Of a DNA stretch of 35,516 nt, positions 8,202 to 15,575 are shown one piece after another (position 1 is the stretch's first letter; each line of letters begins with the position of its first letter). The DNA is from Bacteroidaceae bacterium. Its GTDB lineage: Bacteria > Bacteroidota > Bacteroidia > Bacteroidales > Bacteroidaceae. The stretch spans positions 1 through 35,516 of the forward strand of contig JAIKZS010000014.1 of NCBI GenBank assembly GCA_024682035.1. The letters run 5' to 3'. A program made the translations under genes and the position numbers. The notes beneath the pieces were generated by a model that saw nothing but the letters and a program-made list of their open reading frames with translations, was not told where the DNA came from and made no database searches.

Positions 8202-9845
8202 ATGACAAAAAGTGCATTGCAAATTGCAAGGGCTGCCTATCAGCCCAAGTTGCCAAAGGCGCTGAGAGGTAATGTGAAGGCTGTTGCTGGCGCACCTACT
8301 CAGTCAGTGGCAGATCAGGATGAGATCAAGAAGTTGTTCCCTAACACTTACGGAATGCCTCTTATCAAGTTTGAGAACGCTGCCGAAGCTGCTGAATTCG
8401 CACCCATGAATGTGGGCGTTATTCTTTCTGGTGGCCAGGCTCCTGGCGGCCATAACGTAATGTCAGGTCTGTTTGATGGCCTTAAGAAGTTGAACCCTGC
8501 TAACCGTCTGTATGGTTTCCTGATGGGACCTGGCGGTTTGGTTGATCATAACTACATTGAATTGACTGCTGAGGTGATTGATGAATATCGCAACACTGGT
8601 GGTTTCGATATCATTGGTTCAGGCCGTACTAAGCTGGAGAAAGTTGACCAGTTCGAGAAGGGTCTGGAAATCCTCAAGGAGCTCAACATTAAGGCTGTTG
8701 TTATTATCGGTGGTGACGACTCTAATACCAATGCTTGTGTCCTGGCTGAGTATTATGCAGCTAAGAATTATGGCATTCAGGTTATTGGTTGCCCAAAGAC
8801 GATTGATGGTGACTTGAAGAACGACCAGATTGAGACTTCATTTGGTTTTGATACTGCTTGCAAGACCTACGCTGAAGTTATCGGTAACATTGAGCGTGAC
8901 TGCAATTCTGCACGTAAGTACTGGCACTTTATCAAACTGATGGGCCGTTCTGCATCTCACATTGCTTTGGAGTGCGCCCTGCAGGTTCAGCCTAACTACA
9001 CCATCATCTCAGAGGAAGTAGAGGCTAAGGATCTGTCATTGGATGACATCGTGACCGATATCGCTAAGACGGTGGCTGATCGTGCTGCTGCTGGCAACAA
9101 CTTCGGTACCGTACTGATTCCTGAAGGTTTGATTGAATTTATCCCTGCTATGAAGCGCCTGATTGCTGAGCTGAACGATTTGCTCGCTGCTAAGGGTGCT
9201 GAGTTTGCTGAGGTTCCTGCTAATCAGCAGCGTCAGTATATCATCGACAATCTGTCAAAGGTAAATGCTGACATCTATGCTTCTCTGCCAGAGGGCGTTG
9301 CTCGTCAGTTGTCATTAGAGCGTGACCCACATGGAAACGTGCAGGTATCACTTATCGAGACTGAGAAACTGCTGAGTGAGATGGTTGGCAACAAGCTGGC
9401 TGCTTGGAAGAAAGAAGGTAAGTATGTAGGCAAGTTCTCTGCTCTGCATCATTTCTTCGGCTATGAAGGCCGTTGCGCAGCTCCTTCTAATTTCGATGCT
9501 GACTATTGCTATTCATTAGGTTTCACCGCTTCTGTTCTGATTGCTAATGGCAAGACTGGTTATATGGCATCTGTCAAGAACCTTACTGCTCCAGCTGAGC
9601 AGTGGATCGCTGGTGGTATTCCTATTACCATGATGTTCAACATGGAGCGTCGTAATGGTGAAATGAAGCCTGTAATCCGCAAAGCATTGGTTGACCTCAA
9701 TGGCAAGCCTTACAAGACTTTGGTAGCTAACCGTGCTGCTTGGGCAAAGGAAACAGCATTTGTTTATCCTGGTCCTATCCAGTATTTCGGCCCTGCAGAA
9801 GTATGCGATCAGCCTACCAAGACTTTACAGCTCGAAAAAGCTTAA
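8202..9845 (+). CDS. pfp: Diphosphate--fructose-6-phosphate 1-phosphotransferase (PPi-dependent PFK)
   Basis: This 547-aa cytoplasmic glycolytic enzyme interconverts fructose-6-phosphate plus PPi and fructose-1,6-bisphosphate plus Pi. The N-terminal phosphate loop is GGQAPGGHN (77-85). GGDDS at 170-174 has the Asp that distinguishes PPi enzymes from ATP enzymes (which have Gly there). The catalytic motif is PKTIDGD (198-204), followed by MGRSASH (247-253) and PEGLIEF. The length matches the long PFP clade (plant beta subunit and spirochaete type) rather than the 320-aa ATP-PFK. It is transcribed alone between a promoter at 8130-8161 and a terminator at 9873-9910. Codon use is strongly biased and regular, suggesting high expression. 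Confidence 0.97.
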   Translation: MTKSALQIARAAYQPKLPKALRGNVKAVAGAPTQSVADQDEIKKLFPNTYGMPLIKFENAAEAAEFAPMNVGVILSGGQAPGGHNVMSGLFDGLKKLNPANRLYGFLMGPGGLVDHNYIELTAEVIDEYRNTGGFDIIGSGRTKLEKVDQFEKGLEILKELNIKAVVIIGGDDSNTNACVLAEYYAAKNYGIQVIGCPKTIDGDLKNDQIETSFGFDTACKTYAEVIGNIERDCNSARKYWHFIKLMGRSASHIALECALQVQPNYTIISEEVEAKDLSLDDIVTDIAKTVADRAAAGNNFGTVLIPEGLIEFIPAMKRLIAELNDLLAAKGAEFAEVPANQQRQYIIDNLSKVNADIYASLPEGVARQLSLERDPHGNVQVSLIETEKLLSEMVGNKLAAWKKEGKYVGKFSALHHFFGYEGRCAAPSNFDADYCYSLGFTASVLIANGKTGYMASVKNLTAPAEQWIAGGIPITMMFNMERRNGEMKPVIRKALVDLNGKPYKTLVANRAAWAKETAFVYPGPIQYFGPAEVCDQPTKTLQLEKA

Positions 9846-9872
9846 AACGCCATCTAATATAGTGTGTATTCT

Positions 9873-9910
9873 GAGAGACTTTCTGTGTTTTACAGGAAGT
9901 CTCTCTCTTT
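9873..9910 (+). terminator. Intrinsic terminator after the PPi-PFK gene
   Basis: GAGAGACTTTCTGT (9873-9886) pairs with ACAGGAAGTCTCTC (9892-9905) through 14 bp with one T:G wobble and a 5-nt loop, followed by TCTTT. It starts 27 bp after the stop codon and ends nine bases before the next ATG, so it also separates the lysozyme gene from high PFK transcription. Confidence 0.7.
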
Positions 9911-9914
9911 CCAA

Positions 9915-10739
9915 ATGAAAAAGTCGAAAAACACCAAGAAACCAGTAAGGAGGAAACGATCTCAGTCGAAAGGCCATTCTATTTGGTTGCGCAACCTTAT
10001 CGCCATCGGCATCGTCGTAGCCTTAGGTCTGGCTTTTTATTATTTATTTGTCAATCCATACAGTTTTAGGTGGAAGCCCTGTTATGGGTATAAAGGCTAT
10101 GGTGTTTGCCTTCCTTACTCTTACCGTGTACATGGCATTGACGCATCGCACTACCAAGGAGAAATTAATTGGCAGGCGCTGTCATCCACCCAGCAAGATG
10201 AGTTGTTCCCTATTCGGTTCATATTCCTGAAAGCTACCGAGGGTGGAGATTTGATTGACCAGACATTCGAGGAGAACTTTCAGAAAGCAAAAGAGGCGGG
10301 CTTTATCCGGGGCGCATACCATTATTATATACCCACTACCGATGCCCGCAAGCAAGCCCAGTTTTTTGTCAATCACGTACAGTTAGAACCGGGCGATCTG
10401 CCACCTGTATTAGATGTAGAACAATCACCCAAGCGTAGCGATAGGCACCGCTTTACCCAAGAAGTCAAGACTTGGCTTGATGTGGTAGAAGCTTATTATG
10501 GTGTTACTCCCATCTTGTATGCCAGCTACAAATTTAAAGAGAAATACCTTTCTGACAGCATTTTCAATCGTTATCCTTATTGGATAGCCCATTATTATGT
10601 AGATTCAGTACAATATCAAGGTCGTTGGGACTTTTGGCAGCATACCGATGCCGGCACTGTTCCAGGCATCAAAGAACAGGTAGATTTAGACATCTATCAT
10701 GGTTCGTTCGAGCAATTAAAAGAGCTAACCCTTCGATAA
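9915..10739 (+). CDS. GH25 family lysozyme, membrane-anchored
   Basis: This is a 274-aa N-acetylmuramidase-type glycoside hydrolase. A very basic N-terminus (residues 1-20, mostly Lys/Arg/Ser) precedes one membrane helix at about 24-46, so it is probably an inner-membrane anchored protein with a periplasmic enzyme. The GH25 domain begins at HGIDASHYQGEINW (Asp76) and continues with FLKATEGG (Glu109), GAYHYY and the catalytic LDVE (Asp167, Glu169). The domain ends at the C-terminus with no cell-wall binding repeats. The frame is open to an ATG at 9864, but that start would lie inside the PFK terminator stem, so the ATG at 9915 is preferred. No own promoter was seen; it may rely on read-through of that terminator. 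Confidence 0.92.
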   Translation: MKKSKNTKKPVRRKRSQSKGHSIWLRNLIAIGIVVALGLAFYYLFVNPYSFRWKPCYGYKGYGVCLPYSYRVHGIDASHYQGEINWQALSSTQQDELFPIRFIFLKATEGGDLIDQTFEENFQKAKEAGFIRGAYHYYIPTTDARKQAQFFVNHVQLEPGDLPPVLDVEQSPKRSDRHRFTQEVKTWLDVVEAYYGVTPILYASYKFKEKYLSDSIFNRYPYWIAHYYVDSVQYQGRWDFWQHTDAGTVPGIKEQVDLDIYHGSFEQLKELTLR

Positions 10740-10761
10740 CCAACACAAATCGGTAGGCTTA

Positions 10762-10793
10762 TTTGCTTTTGTTAGCAATAATCACTACCTTTG
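10762..10793 (+). promoter_or_regulatory. Promoter of the HdeD-like/helicase pair
   Basis: TTTG at 10762-10765 and TACCTTTG at 10786-10793 are 20 bp apart, a full match to the Bacteroidota consensus. A good AAGGAG ribosome site follows at 10802-10807, eight bases before the ATG at 10816. Confidence 0.75.
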
Positions 10794-10815
10794 GAAAAAA
10801 TAAGGAGACAATTCT

Positions 10816-11421
10816 ATGAAGATGATCAATTATGCATTTATTCGTGCTATCTGTGCCCTTGTGGCAGGTATCATGTTAGTACTATACCCCAGCGAAGCAG
10901 GCAATTACTTCGTCATTATCGTAGGCGCCTTGTTCATGGTGCCCTCCCTCATATCACTTATAGGCTATTATGCACACCGCAATGTTTATCCAGCATATTT
11001 CCCTGTTGGTTCAGTGGGAGGCGTATTCTTTGGTTTGATGCTCATGGTTATTCCAGGCTTTTTTGCCAATTTCCTCACCTTGGTACTTGGCTTTTTAATG
11101 CTTTTGGGTAGCATACAGCAGCTTTCCATGCTGATAGCAGCCAGGCATTGGTCTAAGGTACCACTTGCTTTTTTCATAGTACCTTCGCTCATATTTCTGG
11201 CAGCCGTCTATGCCATAGCCAACCCTGATGGTACACGCTCCACAGCTTTCATAGTTCTAGGCATTACGTGTATTTTATATGCGGTGTTTGAGCTAATAAA
11301 CTGGTTCAAGTTTACCCGTATTCGCCCGAAACCCGAAGTAATTCAAGATGCGACAAAGTTCGATAAGAATGACCTTGATATAGAAGATGCTCAGATTGTA
11401 GATGATGATGGAACAGCGTGA
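10816..11421 (+). CDS. HdeD/DUF308-type membrane protein
   Basis: This 201-aa protein has about six closely spaced hydrophobic helices (roughly 8-25, 30-50, 66-82, 84-104, 115-133, 144-162) and a charged acidic cytoplasmic tail after residue 165 (KFDKNDLDIEDAQIVDDDG). The pattern of paired helices with short loops resembles the HdeD/DUF308 family of small integral membrane proteins. In enterobacteria HdeD is linked to acid resistance; no function can be assigned here. The start is supported by a promoter and a Shine-Dalgarno site. The 3' end overlaps the helicase gene that follows, so the two are probably translated in a coupled way. Confidence 0.8.
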   Translation: MKMINYAFIRAICALVAGIMLVLYPSEAGNYFVIIVGALFMVPSLISLIGYYAHRNVYPAYFPVGSVGGVFFGLMLMVIPGFFANFLTLVLGFLMLLGSIQQLSMLIAARHWSKVPLAFFIVPSLIFLAAVYAIANPDGTRSTAFIVLGITCILYAVFELINWFKFTRIRPKPEVIQDATKFDKNDLDIEDAQIVDDDGTA

Positions 11422-12751
11422 TATATTAAATAAAATGGGGATTGAAGAGCTCAATCCCATGCAGTTGGCTACCCTGGAAGCATACGGGGTTGATAAGAAC
11501 CTTGTATTGTTGTCGCCAACTGGTTCCGGCAAGACCTTGGCTTTCTTGTTGCCTTTAGTTTTGCGATTAGATGCGCAGAACGATGAGGTGCAAGCAGTTA
11601 TCTTGGTGCCTTCACGCGAGTTGGCCTTACAGACCGAGACTGTATTTAAGCAGATGGGTACTCCTTTTAGAGTGATGAGTTGTTATGGTGGTCGTCCTGC
11701 GATGGATGAACATCGCACCATGAATGGCATTCATCCGCAAGTGATTGTGGGAACACCTGGCCGTATGAATGATCACTTGGACAAGCGAAACTTCAATGCT
11801 AAGACAGTAACGACTTTGGTGATTGATGAGTTCGACAAATGTCTGGAGTTTGGCTTCCAAGATGAAATGTCTGAGGTTATAGGCAAATTGCCCTCGCTGA
11901 GGAAACGCGTGTTGCTTTCAGCTACCGATGCAGCTGAGATACCACAGTTTACCGGCGTAGCTACTTCCGAAGAGGGGAAACTGTTGAAGAACAAAGTCAT
12001 TAAGCTCGATTTTTCTCAATCCAGTTATGGCGCAACCAACTTGCTGCTGCAAGTTGTGCAATCGCCAGAAAAAGACAAGTTGGAAACCCTGTATCGTTTG
12101 CTGTGCCAATTGGGCACCCAAACCTCCCTTGTGTTCGTGAACTATCGCGAAAGTGTGGAGCGAGTTACAGGCTATTTGCAAGCTAAACGCTTTCCATGCG
12201 ATATGTTCCATGGCGGCATGGAGCAAGACGATCGTGAGCGTTCGCTCTATAAATTCCGCAATGGCACCTGTCCGGTATTGATCTCTACCGATTTGGCAGC
12301 TCGAGGCTTAGACATACCTGGCATCGACAATGTCATCCATTATCACATGCCTGTCAATGAAGAATCTTTTACCCACCGCAATGGGCGTACTGCCCGCTGG
12401 GATGCTACAGGTCAAGCTTACCTCATATTAGGCCCAGAGGAGCATTTGCCCGACTATGTAGATGCTGAGGCTCCTGTTTTCGAATTGCCAGAAGAAACTC
12501 CTAAGCCCCCTAAGCAAGAGTGGGCTACTATTTATATAGGTAGGGGTAAGAAAGACAAGCTCAATAAAGTTGATGTAGTGGGCTTTATCTATAAAAAAGG
12601 TAAACTTGACAGAAATGATGTGGGGCAGGTAGATGTGAAAGACCATTATGCGTTTGTGGCTGTTAAACGTGCAAAAGTTAACCAATTGCTGAAGATGGTG
12701 GCCGGTGAAAAAATCAAAGGAATGCGCACCATTATCGAAGAAGCAATATAA
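11408..12751 (+). CDS. DEAD-box RNA helicase with DbpA-type RNA-binding domain
   Basis: This 447-aa ATP-dependent RNA helicase probably acts in ribosome assembly. Helicase motifs in order: Q-motif region ELNPMQ, Walker A SPTGSGKT (36-43), PSREL (Ia), TPGR (Ib), DEFD in place of DEAD (140-143), SAT (171-173), then STDLAARGLDIP and HRNGRTAR (motif VI). The last 75 residues (TIYIGRGKKDKLNKVDVVGF onward) match the DbpA RNA-binding domain that targets 23S rRNA helix 92 in E. coli DbpA. Three consecutive ATGs (11402, 11405, 11408) lie inside the end of the membrane-protein gene; I chose the last, but the others are equally possible. No separate promoter is evident, so it depends on the upstream gene. 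Confidence 0.93.
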   Translation: MEQRDILNKMGIEELNPMQLATLEAYGVDKNLVLLSPTGSGKTLAFLLPLVLRLDAQNDEVQAVILVPSRELALQTETVFKQMGTPFRVMSCYGGRPAMDEHRTMNGIHPQVIVGTPGRMNDHLDKRNFNAKTVTTLVIDEFDKCLEFGFQDEMSEVIGKLPSLRKRVLLSATDAAEIPQFTGVATSEEGKLLKNKVIKLDFSQSSYGATNLLLQVVQSPEKDKLETLYRLLCQLGTQTSLVFVNYRESVERVTGYLQAKRFPCDMFHGGMEQDDRERSLYKFRNGTCPVLISTDLAARGLDIPGIDNVIHYHMPVNEESFTHRNGRTARWDATGQAYLILGPEEHLPDYVDAEAPVFELPEETPKPPKQEWATIYIGRGKKDKLNKVDVVGFIYKKGKLDRNDVGQVDVKDHYAFVAVKRAKVNQLLKMVAGEKIKGMRTIIEEAI

Positions 12752-12766
12752 AAAAGTCGGCGTTTC

Positions 12767-12797
12767 TTTGTCATGAACAAATAAATTGCTAACTTCG
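12767..12797 (+). promoter_or_regulatory. Promoter of serC
   Basis: TTTG at 12767-12770 and TAACTTCG at 12790-12797 are separated by 19 bp; the -7 box has one change from consensus (C for T). Transcription would start near 12804, giving a leader of about 50 nt that is A-rich and shows no obvious riboswitch or leader-peptide structure. Confidence 0.65.
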
Positions 12798-12854
12798 CAC
12801 CGTGAAAACTAAAAAAAGGAAACAAAACTGATAAATTAAATAAACAAATGCTTT

Positions 12855-13922
12855 ATGAAGAAGTATAATTTCAATGCAGGTCCTTCAATTCTCCCACGCG
12901 AGGTGATTGAGGCTACTGCCAAACAGATTCTTGATTTCAATGGTTCTGGTTTGTCACTGATGGAAATCAGCCATCGTGCAAAAGATTTTCAGCCTGTAGT
13001 AGATGAGGCTGTGGCACTGATTAAGGAAATTCTTGACATTCCAGAAGGTTACTCTGTTATCTTCCTTGGTGGTGGCGCCAGCTTGGAGTTCTGCATGGTT
13101 CCTTATAACTTCCTAGAAAAGAAAGCTGCTTACCTGAACACTGGTGTGTGGGCAAAGAAGGCTTTGAAGGAAGCCAAGGCTTTTGGTGAGGTAGTCGAAG
13201 TGGCTTCTTCTGCCGACAAGAACTTTACTTATATCCCTAAGGGTTGGACTTGTCCTGCTGATGTTGACTATCTGCATATTACAACTAACAATACCATCTA
13301 CGGTACAGAAATTCGTAAAGATTTGGATGTACCAGTGCCTATGATTGCTGATATGTCATCAGACATCTTCAGTCGTCCTATCGATGTGCAGAAATATAAG
13401 TGTATCTATGCTGGTGCACAGAAGAACCTGGCCATGGCAGGTGTTACCCTGGTAATTGTGAAAGACGATGAACTGGGCAAGGTAAGCCATTACATTCCTA
13501 CCATGCTCGACTATCGCACACATGTATCAAAAGGTTCTATGTTTAATACGCCTCCTGTTGTGCCTATCTATTCTGCACTGGAAAATCTTCGTTGGATCAA
13601 GAAGATGGGTGGTGTAGAGGAAATGGACCGCAGGGCAAAGGAGCGTGCCGATATGCTGTATGCTGAGATTGATCGCAACAAGATGTTCCGTGGCACCGTT
13701 GTTCCTGAAGACCGTTCACTGATGAACATTTGCTTCGTTATGGCCGATGAGTACAAGGAACTTGAGAAAGACTTCCTTGACTTTGCAGTCGCTAACGGTA
13801 TGGTGGGCGTTAAGGGTCATCGCGATGTAGGTGGTTTCCGCGCATCTTGCTATAATGCTCAGCCACTCGAGGGCGTCAAGGCGTTGGTGGCTTGCATGCA
13901 ATTGTTTGAATCAAAACATTAA
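12855..13922 (+). CDS. serC: Phosphoserine aminotransferase
   Basis: This 355-aa PLP enzyme converts 3-phosphohydroxypyruvate and glutamate to phosphoserine, the second step of serine synthesis; it also serves in pyridoxal phosphate synthesis in some bacteria. The N-terminus [10 protein letters not shown] is diagnostic. The phosphate-contact loop GGGASLEF is at 72-79, and the PLP lysine is Lys190 in [19 protein letters not shown] (39-45) and the C-terminal [14 protein letters not shown] are also typical. The length is the family norm. It is followed after 56 bp by the dehydrogenase for the preceding step, with a terminator-like hairpin between them. Confidence 0.97.
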   Translation: MKKYNFNAGPSILPREVIEATAKQILDFNGSGLSLMEISHRAKDFQPVVDEAVALIKEILDIPEGYSVIFLGGGASLEFCMVPYNFLEKKAAYLNTGVWAKKALKEAKAFGEVVEVASSADKNFTYIPKGWTCPADVDYLHITTNNTIYGTEIRKDLDVPVPMIADMSSDIFSRPIDVQKYKCIYAGAQKNLAMAGVTLVIVKDDELGKVSHYIPTMLDYRTHVSKGSMFNTPPVVPIYSALENLRWIKKMGGVEEMDRRAKERADMLYAEIDRNKMFRGTVVPEDRSLMNICFVMADEYKELEKDFLDFAVANGMVGVKGHRDVGGFRASCYNAQPLEGVKALVACMQLFESKH

Positions 13923-13938
13923 TAGATAATCATAATTT

Positions 13939-13975
13939 CCCCCTCTTGAACTGAGAGGGGGATTTAATTTTTTTT
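13939..13975 (+). terminator. Terminator-like hairpin between serC and serA
   Basis: CCCCCTCT (13939-13946) pairs perfectly with AGAGGGGG (13954-13961) around a 7-nt loop, followed by ATTTAATTTTTTTT. It ends only about 3 bp before the serA ATG (13979). It may reduce serA expression relative to serC, or be bypassed by coupling. I see no promoter between it and serA. Confidence 0.6.
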
Positions 13976-13978
13976 GAC

Positions 13979-14899
13979 ATGAAAGTATTAATTGCTACAG
14001 AAAAGCCGTTCGCCAAAGTGGCTGTTGACGGCATCCGTCAGGAAATTGAAGCAGCTGGGTACGAACTGGCTCTGTTAGAGAAATATACTGAGAAGACTCA
14101 GCTGTTGGATGCAGTGAAAGATGCTGATGCCGTGATAATCCGTAGTGATGTCATCGACAATGAAGTGCTTGATGCTGCTAAGCAACTGAAGATTGTGGTA
14201 CGTGCCGGTGCCGGTTATGACAATGTAGATTTGGCAGCTGCCACTGCCCATAACGTGGTGGTAATGAATACCCCTGGTCAGAATTCAAATGCAGTGGCTG
14301 AATTGGTATTTGGCTTACTGGTATTTGCTGTGCGTAATTTCTATAACGGTAAGGCAGGTACTGAATTGAAGGGTAAGAAATTAGGTATATTGGCATTTGG
14401 TAATGTGGGTCGCAATGTGGCACGCATCGCCGAAGGCTTTGGCATGGATATTTATGCCTTCGATGCTTTCTGCCCCAAAGAGGTGATTGAAGCTGCTGGT
14501 GTACATGCTGTAGATTCAACCGAAGCATTGTTCGATACTTGCGACATAGTTTCTTTGCATATTCCTGCTACTCCTGAGACTAAGAATTCAATCAATTATG
14601 ACATGGTAAACCGTTTGCCAAAGGGTGGTATCTTGATTAATACTGCTCGCAAGGAAGTCATCGATGAAGCTGGTCTTATCAAGTTGATGGAAGAGCGTGA
14701 AGACCTGAAATATGTGTCTGACATTGCTCCTGCCGCAGCTGAAGAATTTGCTGCTAAGTTTGCAGGTCGTTATTTTGCTACCCCTAAGAAGATGGGAGCG
14801 CAGACAGCTGAGGCTAATATCAATGCAGGTATTGCAGCTGCTAAGCAGATTGTTGGTTTCCTGCGTGACGGCATCACCAAGTTCCAGGTAAATAAATAA
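13979..14899 (+). CDS. serA: D-3-phosphoglycerate dehydrogenase, short form without ACT domain
   Basis: This 306-aa NAD-dependent 2-hydroxyacid dehydrogenase catalyses the first step of serine synthesis. VVRAGAGYDNVD at 73-84 and the Rossmann motif ILAFGNVGR (137-145, with Ala139 where the first Gly of GxGxxG is usual) lead to acidic Asp162 for NAD. Catalytic Arg224 is present in NTARKEVIDE. Where most relatives have TPHIGA with the catalytic His, this protein has TPKKMGAQTAEAN (from 268), i.e. Lys and one extra residue. From memory this is the normal form in Bacteroidales, not a mutation. There is no regulatory ACT domain, so feedback inhibition by serine is not expected. Adjacency to serC supports the function. 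Confidence 0.92.
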   Translation: MKVLIATEKPFAKVAVDGIRQEIEAAGYELALLEKYTEKTQLLDAVKDADAVIIRSDVIDNEVLDAAKQLKIVVRAGAGYDNVDLAAATAHNVVVMNTPGQNSNAVAELVFGLLVFAVRNFYNGKAGTELKGKKLGILAFGNVGRNVARIAEGFGMDIYAFDAFCPKEVIEAAGVHAVDSTEALFDTCDIVSLHIPATPETKNSINYDMVNRLPKGGILINTARKEVIDEAGLIKLMEEREDLKYVSDIAPAAAEEFAAKFAGRYFATPKKMGAQTAEANINAGIAAAKQIVGFLRDGITKFQVNK

Positions 14900-14920
14900 C
14901 AAATACGCAAAAGCTTTCCT

Positions 14921-14957
14921 CCTCCTTCAGCCACAGGAAAACTGTTACTGACGGAGG
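14921..14957 (+). promoter_or_regulatory. Hairpin covering the ribosome site of the YigZ gene
   Basis: CCTCCTTCAG (14921-14930) pairs with CTGACGGAGG (14948-14957) with one mismatch, and ACAG/CTGT closes a GAAAA loop inside. The right arm contains GGAGG, the Shine-Dalgarno site for the ATG at 14964 or 14967. No T-run follows, so it is more likely an RNA element affecting translation, or a 3' hairpin of serA, than a terminator. Confidence 0.45.
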
Positions 14958-14963
14958 GAGTAA

Positions 14964-15575
14964 ATGATGGACGATACCTATAAAACGATATCAAAACTGG
15001 CAGAAGGAACTTACACCGAAAAACGGAGTAAGTTCCTTGCCTTTGCTATACCTGTGAGCACCCTCGATGAGGTGAAAGAGCAGCTGAAATACTACGAAAA
15101 GAAATACTATGATGCGCGCCATGTGTGTTATGCCTATATGCTGGGAGCCGATCGCACCAACTTTCGTGCCAATGACAATGGTGAGCCAAGCGGAACTGCC
15201 GGCCGTCCAATTTTAGGACAAATCAATTCTTTCGAGCTGACCGACATTTTATTGGTAGTAGTCCGTTATTTTGGGGGTATCAAACTGGGTACCAGTGGCT
15301 TGATAGTGGCCTATAAAGCTGCTGCCCAAGAAGCCCTTAACGCAGCCGACATCATCGAGAAAACAGTTGATGCCGACATTACTTTTCTCTATGAATATCC
15401 TTTTATGAACGATGTGATGCGCATTGTTAAAGAAGAAAGTCCTGAGATTGTTTCCCAGGACTTTGATAACGATTGCCGCATGACGCTGCGCATTCGTATG
15501 AGTCAGTTTGAAAGACTCAGGGAACGCTTGCTGAAAGTCGATTCCCTGCGCCTTGTTCAATCTTCAAATGATTGA
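14964..15575 (+). CDS. YigZ/IMPACT family protein
   Basis: This 203-aa cytoplasmic protein belongs to the UPF0029/IMPACT family. The signature runs from KRSKFLAFAIPV through DARHVCYAYMLG, NDNGEPSGTAGRPIL and VVVRYFGGIKLGTSGL, followed by a C-terminal ferredoxin-like domain. The molecular role in bacteria is not established; eukaryotic IMPACT binds GCN1, and links to RNA or ribosomes have been suggested. Two ATGs in tandem (14964, 14967) both follow a GGAGGG site, and the second has the better spacing. It lies 64 bp after serA. Its last 19 bases overlap the convergent gcvP gene, and there is no terminator between them. Confidence 0.93.
   Translation: MMDDTYKTISKLAEGTYTEKRSKFLAFAIPVSTLDEVKEQLKYYEKKYYDARHVCYAYMLGADRTNFRANDNGEPSGTAGRPILGQINSFELTDILLVVVRYFGGIKLGTSGLIVAYKAAAQEALNAADIIEKTVDADITFLYEYPFMNDVMRIVKEESPEIVSQDFDNDCRMTLRIRMSQFERLRERLLKVDSLRLVQSSND

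Noticed and set aside
9864..9914. Earlier ATG for the GH25 lysozyme
   Set aside because: The 17 extra codons run through the PFK terminator stem. The start at 9915 gives a basic N-terminus followed by a membrane helix, as expected for the anchor.
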